This document shows, in pieces, positions 53,001 through 61,376 of a stretch of 64,000 nt of DNA. The stretch comes from Massilia rubra. GTDB lineage: Bacteria; Pseudomonadota; Gammaproteobacteria; Burkholderiales; Burkholderiaceae_D. Position 1 is the stretch's first letter, and each line of letters opens with the position of its first letter. The stretch is from contig NZ_VUYU01000015.1 in the NCBI RefSeq assembly GCF_011682065.1, forward strand, positions 1 through 64,000, written 5' to 3'. The translations under genes were made by a program, and so were the position numbers. Under the pieces are notes generated by a model. It saw only the letters and a program-made list of their open reading frames with translations, was not told the origin of the DNA and did no database searches.

Positions 53001-53146
53001 CGCTGCACAAGGTGCAGCGCAAGTCGGACCATGACCGGCTGGCGAAGACGGCAAGCTACGAGCGCGCCAGCGGCACCTTCAGCATCCCTCCGCGCACGAC
53101 GGTGGTGTTCGTGGAAAATGGTCCGTTCTGGCAGAACGACGAGTAG
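50006..53146 (+). CDS. Pullulanase-type GH13 lipoprotein
   Basis: This protein of 1046 residues starts at ATG 50006 behind AGGAG. A lipobox (LLAACGG) marks it as a lipoprotein. A CBM41-like pullulanase-associated domain (LHYRRAQRDEAQWGVYSW), a linker domain and a CBM48 (FRVWAPTAKSVALNVY) precede the GH13 catalytic barrel. In the barrel DVVYNHT, the nucleophile Asp in VDSFRFDIMG, the acid/base Glu in YLYGEAWNFG and VEAHDNQTLFD are visible, with the pullulanase motif FNWGYDP. It should debranch alpha-1,6 links of pullulan or glycogen at the cell surface. A GC-rich terminator-like hairpin follows. Confidence 0.92.
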   Translation: MHSLGSITSRIPAHVLITGLCASLLAACGGSDGADSNLPAPATRSESVQRASVAIVAVAPGTMRLHYRRAQRDEAQWGVYSWSGPVKPSVEWIKDRFMLAASDSYGGYVDIPVDATKTRIDFLLTDGSGNKNCASDQAGDFAPDIAARGQELWLLEGDCKVYNSAPAISLGNLANAGAHWLSLDTLAWPGTPLAASYKLFYAANGGMGSAPDGVTGADGSIDLRVAGALSPALQAKYPHLATSTALTVPRADLAGLPAKVSGQFAIAQFDATGKLVQVTSLQTSGLLDALFAPAAANSALGATFNRAGVPTFRVWAPTAKSVALNVYPDPTAASASRVPMTRDGSSGVWHYTAPNAAWTNRAYYTYTVNVLSRWANNTVVSNVVTDPYSLSLNANGQRSFVANLDSAALKPAGWDAHPLPRLDHPTDISLYELQVRDFSASDMTVPANHRGKFLAFTDVNSNGMRHLRALQRAGMSHIHLLPSFDIASVNETGCATPAIPDAPANAETQQAAVAAAGDSDCFNWGYDPVHYSAPDGSFATNASDGAVRVREFRAMVKSLHEQGLRVTMDVVYNHTSGAQQSPLSVLDKIVPTYYYRLNASGAITNDSCCADTAAENAMMAKLMTDSVVTWATDYKVDSFRFDIMGMAPLSVITDLKAKVDRAAQRDIYLYGEAWNFGTVGNDARFVQARQANMFGTGVGSFNDRLRDAVRGGGCCDGGLELISQQGFINGAFTDPNASSVQTRDDLLRLGDLIKVGLSGTLRDYSFTDRTGVLRKNADIDYAGQKAGFAASPAETINYVEAHDNQTLFDLNAFKLPQSTSLADRVRVQNLGAAINMLSQGVPFFHAGQEILRSKSLDRDSYNAGDWFNRLDFSYQSNNFGVGLPMAGVNKANWEWMSPILANALIKPDAAAIVSARDYFLDLLEIRKDTTLFRLRSAKEVSERLRFHNTGPQQIAGLIAMSIDGRRYPGAKYGSVATFFNVDKVARSITIDELKGRKLALHKVQRKSDHDRLAKTASYERASGTFSIPPRTTVVFVENGPFWQNDE

Positions 53147-53155
53147 GCCAGCCAG

Positions 53156-53205
53156 GTTGCAAAACCGGGGACAGACCCCGGTTCGCCGTCCGCCGGTTTT
53201 GCAAC
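53156..53205 (+). terminator. Double hairpin after the pullulanase gene
   Basis: GTTGCAAAACCGG (53156-53168) pairs with CCGGTTTTGCAAC (53193-53205), and CCGGGG-ACAGA-CCCCGG forms an inner stem. It begins 9 bp after the stop codon. There is no long T-tract, so it is either a terminator or an mRNA 3' protection structure. It also contains the GGGGAC-AGACCCC repeat core. Confidence 0.6.
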
Positions 53206-53295
53206 ACGCCGATACCCAGATCGGTATCGGCAGCCGCAAAAACATGATTGGAGCAATTCACGCGCGTCCCCTATTATTCGGGCAAACAAGAGCAT

Positions 53296-53458
53296 CTAGT
53301 GTCCCGAGTTAGAAATTCGTTGATGATTAAATGTGGTGAAATCGTAACGAGACAAGGAACAAAGCGCAGACAGGCCGAGGCCTGGCGAACATTTGTGACG
53401 CAGTATCGGTGCGATTGTCGCCATATTTATTCAACGAATTTCTAACTCGGGACACTAG
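53296..53458. mobile_element. 163-bp MITE with perfect 28-bp terminal inverted repeats
   Basis: The ends (CTAGTGTCCCGAGTTAGAAA at 53296 and its exact complement at 53458) match over 28 bp. A TA at each border fits the target duplication of IS630/mariner-type elements. The inside has no coding capacity. It stops 24 bp before the ATG of the TonB receptor gene, so it has separated that gene from its former promoter or supplies a new one. Confidence 0.88.
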
Positions 53459-53481
53459 CTCAATAACGATAATGGAGACCC

Positions 53482-56121
53482 ATGAACAATCCCGCCCTCG
53501 CCCGCGGCCGCTCCCGCGCGGACCGTCCGATCGTGCTCAAATCGCTGGTCGCGTCCCTGCTCGCCACAGGCATGCTGACGCATCTCTCCGTGGCCGCCCA
53601 GGAAGCCATTCCCGCCCCCGCTGATACGGCCGTGGTCACCGTCAGCGGCGTGCGCAAGGCGGCGCAAAGCGCGCAAGCGATCAAGAAGAACGCCGACCAG
53701 GTGGTCGACTCCATCGTCGCCGACGACATCGGCAAGTTCCCCGACAAGAACGTGGCCGAAATCCTGCAGCGCGTCACCGGCGTGCAGGTTCAGCGCGGCG
53801 GCGGCGAAGCCGGCACCGTGATCATCCGCGGCTTAGGTGGCGTGGTCGCGCTCCTGAACGGGCGCGAGTTCTTTTCCGATACCGGCCGCAGCCTGTACCT
53901 GGCCGACGTGCCGGCTTCCATGCTGCAGCGGATCGATGTCTACAAGACCCAGGGCGGCGACCTGCCCGAAGGCGGCACCGCCGGCGTGATCGATGTGCGC
54001 ACCAACCGTCCCTTCGATTTCAAGGGCCGCCAGATCAACCTGAACCCGCGCGTGGAAAACCGCGACAAGGCCAGGACCAATAATCCCGACGTGAGCGCGA
54101 TGTTCAGCGACCGCTGGAAAACCGGCATCGGCGACATCGGCGCGCTGGTCGGCTTGTCGTACCAGCGCGGGCGCTATCACGATGAAGTGGCCTTCGCCGG
54201 CTTTCCGCTCCCGATCGACAATGGCGTGACCGGCGCCGAGAACTTCGGCCGCTTCATGGGTAACGGCGACCGCAAACGCGAGGCGGGCAACTTCGCGCTG
54301 CAATGGCGCCCGGCGCCGACCGTGGAAGTATTCGCGGAAGGCTTCCGCACGAATATCGACCACCGCTACCAGAATAATTTCATGATTGGTTTCCCGCCGC
54401 ACTTCGCCGGCGCGACCATCACGACCAAGCCGGGCACCAACAATCTCGATACCATCACGCGCCTGAACCAGGACGCGCCGGGCTTTGCCTCGACCCAGGC
54501 CTACCAGCACGATGTGACCAACGAGCAGGTGGCGCTGGGTGCGCGCTGGGACGCCACGCCGAACCTGCGTTTCACCACCGAGGCGGCGCGTACCGCCAGC
54601 TACTTCAAGGAGCGGCGTGTGATTTTCGATTTCGATTACACCGCGCGCGGCTTCGTGGGCGCGGTGCGCTCGGGCGGCGGCTACATGGACTTCCCGGGCA
54701 CGAACATGGAAGACCCGGACGACGCCAGGTTCCGCGTGCGCGGCGGCACAGACATCGCCAACGCGCGCCAGGGCACGTCGAACGACTGGCGCGGCGATGT
54801 GGTGTACGACGCCACCGATAACGGCATCCTCGGTTTCGTGAAGGAGCTGGCCGGCGGCGTGCGCCTGGCCGAGCGCAAGGCGTCCTCGCGCGGCATTCGC
54901 GATATGTGGTACGACAATAGCCCGCAAAAGGGCGCGCCGGCCAGTCAATTCCCGGGCTTGTGGACCTTGTCGGCGCCGACCGGCGGCAACTATGGCGTGG
55001 ACCGCTACGTGGTGGCCGACCATAACTACATCCTCGATCACACCGACGTGGTGCGCACCATCCTGACCGGTTCGGCGGCGCAGCTGGAAGACAATCCGCT
55101 GTCGTACTACAGCGACGTGGAACGCACGTCGGCCTTGTATGCGAAGGCCAAATTCGGCTTCCATCTGGGTGTGCCGATCAGCGGCGTGGTGGGCGCGCGC
55201 GTGGTGCGCACCGAGCAAACGCTCAAGGGCAATTCGTCGATCGTCGGCGTGGTCGCGCCGGTGTCGGTCGATACCAGCCGCACCGACGTGCTGCCGAGTT
55301 TTGCGCTGCGCGCGGACCTGGCCCCGACCCTGGTGGCGCGCGTGGTCGCCGGCCGCGCGGTCGAGCGGCCGGCATTTGCCGATTACAATCCGGCGCTGCG
55401 CCTGGTCGAAGGCGTGGCGGCGACCCCAAACTCGTCGGGCATCCTGGGCACCGGCGCGGCGGGCAATCCGAATCTGCGGCCGACCAGGTCGGATAATATC
55501 GACGTGGCGCTGGAGTGGTATTTTGCGCCGACCGGCTCCCTGACCGGGACTGTTTTCCAGCACAAGTTCACCGACCGTTCGGTGGAAAAGGCGGCGCGCG
55601 AAATCATCAATGGCCGCGAGTACGATGTGACGCGCCGCTACAACCTGGCCAAGGCCAACCTGGAAGGCTTCGAGATGAGTTACCGGCAGTTTTACGACTT
55701 CCTGCCGGGGATGCTGAGCGGGCTGGGAATGGAGGCGAATTTTACCTACATCACCGGCAAGCAAACCAATCCGGATGGGCGCGAGTCGGCCTTTTTGGGG
55801 ATGTCGAAAACATCGTATAACCTGGTCGGGCTGTACGAGAAGGAGGCGTGGTCGGCGCGGCTGGCGTACAACTGGCGCTCAAAGTTCATGGCCGAGGAGC
55901 GCTATCGCGGCAATGACAAACTGGACTTGTATGTGGCGCCTTTACGCTCGCTCGATGGCTCCTTGTCGTACCGGATCAACAAACAGCTGACCGTGACCCT
56001 GGATGGGAATAATCTGCTGGACCAGCCGTATCACGATTACTTCAACAAGGACCCGGGCCTGGTGCGCGATACGCGCCGCTATGACCGCACGGTGGGATTG
56101 GCCTTGCATTACAAGTATTAG
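53482..56121 (+). CDS. TonB-dependent receptor, probable alpha-glucan or oligosaccharide uptake
   Basis: This protein of 879 residues has a signal peptide (to about residue 37), a plug domain with GKFPDKNVAEILQRVTGVQV and VIIRGLGGVVALLNGREFF, and a long barrel ending in LALHYKY. The plug is very similar to that of the receptor at 29186-31798, so the two are paralogues. GGAGACCC precedes the ATG directly behind the MITE. Its position after the pullulanase gene suggests uptake of released maltodextrins; position before the semialdehyde dehydrogenase gene suggests a sugar acid instead. The ligand is open. Confidence 0.9.
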   Translation: MNNPALARGRSRADRPIVLKSLVASLLATGMLTHLSVAAQEAIPAPADTAVVTVSGVRKAAQSAQAIKKNADQVVDSIVADDIGKFPDKNVAEILQRVTGVQVQRGGGEAGTVIIRGLGGVVALLNGREFFSDTGRSLYLADVPASMLQRIDVYKTQGGDLPEGGTAGVIDVRTNRPFDFKGRQINLNPRVENRDKARTNNPDVSAMFSDRWKTGIGDIGALVGLSYQRGRYHDEVAFAGFPLPIDNGVTGAENFGRFMGNGDRKREAGNFALQWRPAPTVEVFAEGFRTNIDHRYQNNFMIGFPPHFAGATITTKPGTNNLDTITRLNQDAPGFASTQAYQHDVTNEQVALGARWDATPNLRFTTEAARTASYFKERRVIFDFDYTARGFVGAVRSGGGYMDFPGTNMEDPDDARFRVRGGTDIANARQGTSNDWRGDVVYDATDNGILGFVKELAGGVRLAERKASSRGIRDMWYDNSPQKGAPASQFPGLWTLSAPTGGNYGVDRYVVADHNYILDHTDVVRTILTGSAAQLEDNPLSYYSDVERTSALYAKAKFGFHLGVPISGVVGARVVRTEQTLKGNSSIVGVVAPVSVDTSRTDVLPSFALRADLAPTLVARVVAGRAVERPAFADYNPALRLVEGVAATPNSSGILGTGAAGNPNLRPTRSDNIDVALEWYFAPTGSLTGTVFQHKFTDRSVEKAAREIINGREYDVTRRYNLAKANLEGFEMSYRQFYDFLPGMLSGLGMEANFTYITGKQTNPDGRESAFLGMSKTSYNLVGLYEKEAWSARLAYNWRSKFMAEERYRGNDKLDLYVAPLRSLDGSLSYRINKQLTVTLDGNNLLDQPYHDYFNKDPGLVRDTRRYDRTVGLALHYKY

Positions 56122-56135
56122 TATACTTGTAACCA

Positions 56136-56220
56136 CCGTCGTTCCCGCGCAGGCGGGAACCCAAGTTTTGTGATTCGCCCGAAACTGCGGTATGGACTTG
56201 GGTTCCCGCCTGCGCGGTAA
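56136..56220. repeat. Inverted pair of REP-like palindromes with a disrupted right arm
   Basis: The left arm CGTCGTTCCCGCGCAGGCGG is complete. The right arm stops within CCCGCCTGCGCGG, where about 25 bp including the small hairpin TTCCGGCAATGCCGGA are inserted before the expected GACGACG end. The rest of the 306-bp gap to the next gene shows no gene. Confidence 0.8.
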
Positions 56221-56427
56221 GTCGGTTCCGGCAATGCCGGAGACGACGAGTCGCTGGCGGCAGAAACGACGCGCTATCGGTTGCTGGCACTCGCGATACG
56301 CGCCGCAATCGGCACAAGCGCCCGTCATCGGCCACCTCCCTCCGGCACCATTCCCCCCACAATGGTAAGCTTTTGCTTTTTGATAAACACGCATCGCGAT
56401 CCCTTGCGAGCCACGTAGAAAGCTTCC

Positions 56428-57858
56428 ATGAAACAGAACTATATCAACGGCGCCTGGGTCGACGCCGCTTCGTCGTCCGCCAATATCAACCCGTCGAATA
56501 CGAACGACATCATCGGCCATTACGCCCAGGCCGACGCGCAGCAAACCGAGCTGGCGATCGCCGCCGCCGCTGCCGCCGCACCGGGCTGGGCGCTGTCCAA
56601 CATCCAGATGCGGGCGGACGCGCTCGACAAGATCGGCAGCGAAATCCTGGCCCGCAAAGAAGAGCTCGGCACCCTGCTCTCGCGCGAAGAAGGCAAGACC
56701 CGTCCCGAAGGCATCGGCGAAGTCGCCCGCGCCGGCGCCATCTTCAAATTTTTCGCCCAGGAATGCCTGCGCCTGCGCGGCGACAAGCTGCCATCCGTGC
56801 GCCCCAACGTCGACGTGGAAGTCACGCGCGAGCCGGTCGGCGTGGTCGGCATCATCGCGCCGTGGAATTTTCCGATCGCCATTCCGTCCTGGAAAATCGC
56901 ACCGGCGCTGGCCTACGGCAATTGCGTGCTGATCAAGCCGGCCGAACTGGTGCCGGCCAGCGTCTGGGCCTTGACCGAAATCATCAGCCGCGCCGGCCTG
57001 CCGCCGGGCGTGTTCAACCTGGTGATGGGTCGCGGCAGCGTGGTCGGCCAAGCCTTCCTGCATGACCGCCGCGTCAACGCGATCAGCTTCACCGGCTCGG
57101 CCGCAACCGGCGCCAAGGTGGCGCTGGCGGCCATCGGCCGCATGGCCAAGGTGCAGATCGAGATGGGCGGCAAGAATCCGCTGATCGTGCTCAACGACGC
57201 CGACCTCGCCACCGCCGTCAACTGCGCGGTGCAGGGATCGTTCTTCTCGACGGGCCAGCGCTGCACGGCGTCGAGCCGCCTGATCGTCGAAAAAGGCATC
57301 TACCCGGCCTTTGTGGCGGCCGTGAAAGAAAAGCTGGCTGCCTTGACCGTCGGCGACGCGCTCGGCGCCGGCATCGATATCGGCCCGGTGGTCGACCAGA
57401 GCCAGCTCGACCAGGATATGGCATACATCGGCATCGGCCGCGAGGAAGGCGCCACCCTGGCCTTCGGCGGCGAGCGGATCGAGTGCGCCACGCCGGGCTT
57501 TTTCCTGCGCCCGACCTTGTTCACCGATTGCAGCAACGACATGCGCATCAGCCGCGAAGAAATCTTTGGCCCGGTCGGCATGGTGATTCCGGCCGATAGC
57601 TACGAGCACGCGCTGGCGCTGGCCAACGATACCGAGTTCGGCCTGGCCAGCGGCATCGTCACCACCTCGCTCAAGTATGCGACCCACTTCAAGCGCCACG
57701 CCGAAGCGGGCATGGTGATGGTCAATGTGCCGACGGCCGGGGTCGATTACCACGTGCCGTTCGGCGGGCGCAAAGGGTCGAGCTACGGATCGCGTGAACA
57801 GGGCACGTATGCGGCCGAGTTCTTTACGACCGTCAAGACTGCCTACTGCGGGGTGTAA
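56428..57858 (+). CDS. 2-oxoglutarate semialdehyde dehydrogenase-like ALDH
   Basis: This protein of 476 residues is an aldehyde dehydrogenase of the KGSADH-I/succinate-semialdehyde type. It carries GIIAPWNFPIAIPSWKIAPALAYGN, the general-base Glu in EMGGKNPLIVL and the catalytic Cys in FFSTGQRCTASSRL. Its length and the DYHVPFGGRKGSSYGSREQGTYAAEFFT C-terminus fit enzymes that oxidise 2-oxoglutarate semialdehyde. This gives the window two non-homologous-subfamily enzymes for one step. It may serve another sugar acid pathway, such as glucarate or galactarate. The stop is 13 bp from that of the convergent PEP-CTERM gene. Confidence 0.88.
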   Translation: MKQNYINGAWVDAASSSANINPSNTNDIIGHYAQADAQQTELAIAAAAAAAPGWALSNIQMRADALDKIGSEILARKEELGTLLSREEGKTRPEGIGEVARAGAIFKFFAQECLRLRGDKLPSVRPNVDVEVTREPVGVVGIIAPWNFPIAIPSWKIAPALAYGNCVLIKPAELVPASVWALTEIISRAGLPPGVFNLVMGRGSVVGQAFLHDRRVNAISFTGSAATGAKVALAAIGRMAKVQIEMGGKNPLIVLNDADLATAVNCAVQGSFFSTGQRCTASSRLIVEKGIYPAFVAAVKEKLAALTVGDALGAGIDIGPVVDQSQLDQDMAYIGIGREEGATLAFGGERIECATPGFFLRPTLFTDCSNDMRISREEIFGPVGMVIPADSYEHALALANDTEFGLASGIVTTSLKYATHFKRHAEAGMVMVNVPTAGVDYHVPFGGRKGSSYGSREQGTYAAEFFTTVKTAYCGV

Positions 57859-57871
57859 GCAGTCCGCGTAC

Positions 57872-58237
57872 TCAGTTATTGAAAGGAAGTTTGGCGCCGC
57901 CATGCCGTTCGCTGGAGGACACGGTGCGGTTGGCGCCCACGCTGACCGCACGGCGCGCGGCGGCGGCGACCATGCCAAGGCCGACCAGCATCAGCGCATA
58001 CGTGTCGGGCTCAGGCACCGGACTGGGCGTGTCGATCCGCTCGGCATGACATTGCTGCCCGCATCGGTCCGGCGCGACCGGCAACCAGTCATCGACCATG
58101 ACAGGCTCGCTGGCGGCCGTGGCATCGATGACGAGTTGAACTTCCGGCACGTCGCTGTTTGCTGCGGCCATGGCAAGTGCCGGCATGGTCAACGCGGCGA
58201 CCAGGATGCGTCTGAACCAGTTCGTGGAAATGAACAT
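57872..58237 (-). CDS. PEP-CTERM sorted small secreted protein
   Basis: This protein of 121 residues from the ATG at 58237 has a signal peptide (to about residue 25). A short middle region has one Cys-x-x-x-Cys (RCGQQC). A PEP-CTERM sorting signal follows: VPEPDTYALMLVGLGMVAAAARR, with Pro-Glu-Pro, a hydrophobic helix and basic residues. Such proteins are processed by exosortase (EpsH/XrtA) and linked to exopolysaccharide. About 30 residues follow the basic stretch, more than usual. No clear ribosome site is seen. Confidence 0.8.
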   Translation of the reverse strand: MFISTNWFRRILVAALTMPALAMAAANSDVPEVQLVIDATAASEPVMVDDWLPVAPDRCGQQCHAERIDTPSPVPEPDTYALMLVGLGMVAAAARRAVSVGANRTVSSSERHGGAKLPFNN

Positions 58238-58365
58238 GCCGGAGACTCTTTGCGGACAGGAATCGGTGCTGCGCGAGCAGTCCAGATCCCAGAGTATGCC
58301 ACTCACCGCGCGCGGGTCTGCGCAATGTCAGGGAGCGCGGTCACAGCGGCGATTCTGTCTCGCCC

Positions 58366-58397
58366 AAAAAAATGCCCGGCATGATCCGGGCATTTTT
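58366..58397 (-). terminator. Terminator of ahpF
   Basis: AAAAAAATGCCCGG-CATGAT-CCGGGCATTTTT is a stem with A- and T-tracts on both sides, about 20 bp after the ahpF stop. It is a good bidirectional rho-independent terminator. Confidence 0.9.
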
Positions 58398-58416
58398 GTT
58401 GGTCAACAGACTTGCA

Positions 58417-60018
58417 TCAGGCAGCTTCCGCCACTTCCTCTTCCCTGGCGACATCACTGACCACTGGCTGGCGAATCAGGTAATCGAACGCGGACAATGC
58501 CGCTTTCGATCCTTCGCCGGCAGCAACGACGATCTGCTTGTACGGCACCGTGGTCACGTCGCCGGCGGCAAATACGCCAGGCAGGCTGGTGTGGCATTTG
58601 GCATCGACAACGATCTCGCCGTACTTGCTCAGCTCCAAAGTCCCTTTCAGGAATTCGGTATTCGGCACCAGGCCGATTTGCACGAACACGCCTTCCAGCG
58701 CCACGAAGTGATCGGCGCCGCTGGCGCGGTCCTTGTAGCCGAGGCCATTGACCTTTTGGCCGTCACCGGTGATCTCGGTCGTTTGCGCGTTGACGTGGAT
58801 GGTCACGTTGGAGAGGCTCTTCAACTTGTTGACCAGCACCGCGTCGGCTTTCAGCGCATCGGCGAACTCAACCAAGGTGACGTGCTGGACGATGCCGGCC
58901 AGGTCGATCGCCGCTTCCACACCGGAGTTGCCGCCGCCAATCACGGCGACGCGCTTGCCTTTGAATAATGGGCCGTCGCAGTGCGGGCAATACGCCACGC
59001 CCTTGTTCTTGTACTCGGCTTCGCCGGGTACGTTGACGTTGCGCCAGCGCGCGCCGGTCGAGACGATCACGCTGCGCGCCTTAAGCACGCCGCCGTTTTC
59101 CATGTGCACTTCGATCAAGCCACCCGGCGTGGCGGCGGGAATGATCCGCTCGGCCCGCTGCAGGTTCATGATGTCGACTTCGTAGTGGCGCACCTGCGCC
59201 TCGAGGGCGGCGGCGAATGTGGGGCCGTCCGTTGCCAGCACCGAAATGTAGTTCTCGATGGCCATGGTGTCGTTGACCTGGCCGCCGAAGCGCTCCGCCG
59301 CCACGCCGACACGGATGCCTTTGCGCGCCGCGTACACCGCCGCCGCCGCGCCGGCCGGGCCGCCGCCGACGATCAGCATGTCGTAGGCCGACTTTTGATT
59401 GAGTTTCTTCGCTTCACGGTCAGCCGAACTCACATCGAGCTTGGCGACGAGTTCTTCCACGGTCATATGACCGGACGTAAACATGCTGTCATTCTTGAAG
59501 ACCATCGGGACCGCCATGACCTGGCGCGCCTCGACTTCGGCCGGGTACATGCCGCCATCGATGATCACGGTGCGGATCTTGGGATTGAACACCGCCATCA
59601 GGGTCGCCGCCTGCACCACGTCGGGGCAATTGTGGCAGGACAGGGACATATAGACGTCGAAATCCATCGATTCGTCGAGCGCCTTGATGGCGTCGATGAC
59701 GTCGGGTTCCACTTTGGGCGGATGGCCGCCGGTCCACAGCAAGGCCAGCACCAGCGAGGTGAATTCATGGCCGAGCGGAATCGCGGCGAAGCGCACGCCG
59801 TGGGTCTCGCCTTCGCGGGCGATGACGAACGAGGGGCTGCGGCTGTCGGCGCCCGACTCATCGACACTGACTTTATCGGACAGGCTGCTGATCTCGGCCA
59901 GCAGTTCACGCAGTTCGGCACTTTTGTCGCTGTCGTCGAGCGTGGCGATCAGGCGAATCGGCGCGCGCAGGTTTTGCAAATAGCCTTGCAGCTGAGTTTT
60001 TAAGGTGGCGTCAAGCAT
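58417..60018 (-). CDS. ahpF: Alkyl hydroperoxide reductase subunit F
   Basis: This protein of 533 residues transfers electrons from NAD(P)H to AhpC. The N-terminal double thioredoxin-fold part has the CHNC redox pair (about 130). The FAD/NAD part has [17 protein letters not shown], the catalytic pair CPHC, and [15 protein letters not shown] for the nucleotide. It follows ahpC by about 120 bp, with a hairpin between them that probably lowers its expression relative to ahpC. Confidence 0.95.
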   Translation of the reverse strand: MLDATLKTQLQGYLQNLRAPIRLIATLDDSDKSAELRELLAEISSLSDKVSVDESGADSRSPSFVIAREGETHGVRFAAIPLGHEFTSLVLALLWTGGHPPKVEPDVIDAIKALDESMDFDVYMSLSCHNCPDVVQAATLMAVFNPKIRTVIIDGGMYPAEVEARQVMAVPMVFKNDSMFTSGHMTVEELVAKLDVSSADREAKKLNQKSAYDMLIVGGGPAGAAAAVYAARKGIRVGVAAERFGGQVNDTMAIENYISVLATDGPTFAAALEAQVRHYEVDIMNLQRAERIIPAATPGGLIEVHMENGGVLKARSVIVSTGARWRNVNVPGEAEYKNKGVAYCPHCDGPLFKGKRVAVIGGGNSGVEAAIDLAGIVQHVTLVEFADALKADAVLVNKLKSLSNVTIHVNAQTTEITGDGQKVNGLGYKDRASGADHFVALEGVFVQIGLVPNTEFLKGTLELSKYGEIVVDAKCHTSLPGVFAAGDVTTVPYKQIVVAAGEGSKAALSAFDYLIRQPVVSDVAREEEVAEAA

Positions 60019-60080
60019 GTTGATATCCGTAAGAAAGTGCCTTGAATTAAATCCGGGAACCGTCGGGCTGGTTCCCGGCG

Positions 60081-60115
60081 CGGGGAAGGCAGCGCAAGGC
60101 GCCGCGCCTTCCCCG
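60081..60115 (-). terminator. Hairpin between ahpC and ahpF
   Basis: CGGGGAAGGC at 60081-60090 is the exact complement of GCCTTCCCCG at 60106-60115. It sits in the gap between the two genes without a T-tract, so partial termination or mRNA processing is likelier than a full stop. Confidence 0.6.
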
Positions 60116-60137
60116 GGTAGTGCTATGACATTGCTAT

Positions 60138-60701
60138 TTAGATCTTGCCGACCAGGTCCAGCGATGGGGTCAGGGTTTTTGCGCCTTCATTCCACTTGGC
60201 AGGGCACACCTGGCCTGGGTTGGCGGCGACGAACTGGGCAGCTTTCAGCTTGCGCAGGGTTTCCTTGACGTCGCGGGCGATGGCGTTGTCATGGATTTCC
60301 AGGGTCTTGATGACGCCTTCCGGATTGATGATGAAGGTGCCGCGCAGCGCCAGGCCTTCTTCTTCGATGTGCACGCCGAAGGCGCGGGTCAGCTTGTGGG
60401 TTGGATCGCCCACCAGCGGGAACTTAGCCTGGCCGACGGCTGGCGAGGTTTCGTGCCAGACTTTGTGCGAGAAATGGGTGTCGGTGGTGACGATATACAC
60501 TTCGGCGTTGGCTTTCTGGAATTCAGCGTAGTTCTGCGCCGCATCTTCGACTTCGGTCGGGCAGTTGAAGGTGAACGCGGCAGGCATGAAAATGACGACC
60601 GACCACTTGCCCTTCATCGACTCGTTCGAGACTTCGACGAATTTGCCGTTGTGGAAGGCTTGGGTTTTAAACTCTGGAACTTGGGTATTGATCAGCGACA
60701 T
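60138..60701 (-). CDS. ahpC: Alkyl hydroperoxide reductase subunit C (peroxiredoxin)
   Basis: This protein of 187 residues is a typical 2-Cys peroxiredoxin that reduces peroxides. The peroxidatic Cys is in [15 protein letters not shown] (about 48) and the resolving Cys in [10 protein letters not shown] (about 167). GAGGA precedes the ATG. The upstream region has a palindrome that may be a peroxide-regulator site. Confidence 0.97.
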   Translation of the reverse strand: MSLINTQVPEFKTQAFHNGKFVEVSNESMKGKWSVVIFMPAAFTFNCPTEVEDAAQNYAEFQKANAEVYIVTTDTHFSHKVWHETSPAVGQAKFPLVGDPTHKLTRAFGVHIEEEGLALRGTFIINPEGVIKTLEIHDNAIARDVKETLRKLKAAQFVAANPGQVCPAKWNEGAKTLTPSLDLVGKI

Positions 60702-60737
60702 GGATATCCTCGTGCGTGGTTTTGTGGGTTAAGAAAA

Positions 60738-60785
60738 ACTATCGAATGAGAAGCTCTCATTGGTTTCTATGATACGACAAGATAG
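60738..60785 (-). promoter_or_regulatory. Palindromic region upstream of ahpC
   Basis: AATGAGA-AGC-TCTCATT (60745-60761) is a perfect inverted repeat, flanked by CTATC on the left and GATAG on the right (60781-60785). The ATAG/CTAT elements recall OxyR sites, but the exact OxyR spacing is not met, so the regulator is uncertain. Confidence 0.4.
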
Positions 60786-60931
60786 GCCGGGCACCTCATT
60801 GTTTGTATTAATGAGGGTCATTGGGAATTTTGTTTGGCTTGGATTGGCGCGACGGCGAAAGTGACAGTTTTCCCCGCCGTTGAGGGTGCGCTTGGCTGCA
60901 TGCACCTGCCCGGGCATGATAGTATCGACGT

Positions 60932-61100
60932 ATGAAACCCTACCCGGCTCTCTCGCTTTACCGGGAAAAACTTCGCGCCCTCGGCTTGGGACGCGGCCTG
61001 GTAAGCGTGTGTGTGTTCGGTTTCACCGCACGAGGCGATGACCGGGAGGAGAGCGATCTTGACCTTCTGCTAACGGTCAATGCAGAGGATTTCCGACTAA
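60932..61100 (+). pseudogene. N-terminal remnant of a MNT-type nucleotidyltransferase
   Basis: The first 55 residues (to about 61100) resemble small nucleotidyltransferases: VFGFTARGDDREESDLDLLLTV matches the GS-x-ARG...SD-x-D catalytic motif, with Phe replacing the usual Ser. After about residue 55 the reading frame runs into the next two genes and loses all similarity. It is probably a truncated gene left by a rearrangement. Confidence 0.6.
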
Positions 61101-61121
61101 CAGTGTTTACAGGGAGATCTC

Positions 61122-61373
61122 ATGGCAGCGAAACTTGGCGTGCAGACAAATTTGCCGGACCCTTCCTTGAATGGCGAAAAGAAGCAGAGCAATCGCAGTA
61201 CGCGTGTCGGCGAGTCGAAAAACGCGAATATTGCTGGGACTGCCAATACACAGACCAAGCGCCGCAGCCCAGAGGCACGCGACGCTGCATTGCACGCGCT
61301 CCGAGAGAACAAGGATCTTTTCACCGCCGAGGCCGTGATCAGCAGATCAGAACGGCTGTTGAAGAAATCCTGA
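61122..61373 (+). CDS. Small protein encoded before the YafO-like toxin, putative antitoxin
   Basis: This protein of 83 residues starts behind GGGAGA. It is polar and Asn/Lys/Arg-rich in the N-terminal half, with a helical C-terminus (SPEARDAALHALRENKDLFTAEAVISRSERLLKKS). It does not look like the known YafN or PHD-type antitoxins. It is encoded 3 bp before the toxin-like gene, the usual antitoxin position. I do not recognise the family. Confidence 0.6.
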   Translation: MAAKLGVQTNLPDPSLNGEKKQSNRSTRVGESKNANIAGTANTQTKRRSPEARDAALHALRENKDLFTAEAVISRSERLLKKS

Positions 61374-61376
61374 GCA

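Noticed and set aside
55942-57978. 678-codon minus-strand frame opposite the aldehyde dehydrogenase gene
   Set aside because: Antisense shadow of the dehydrogenase; it crosses a REPIN and has no family features.
60738-60785. A definite OxyR binding site upstream of ahpC
   Set aside because: ATAG/CTAT-like elements are present but do not meet the four-element spacing of the OxyR consensus, so it was kept only as a low-confidence regulatory palindrome.
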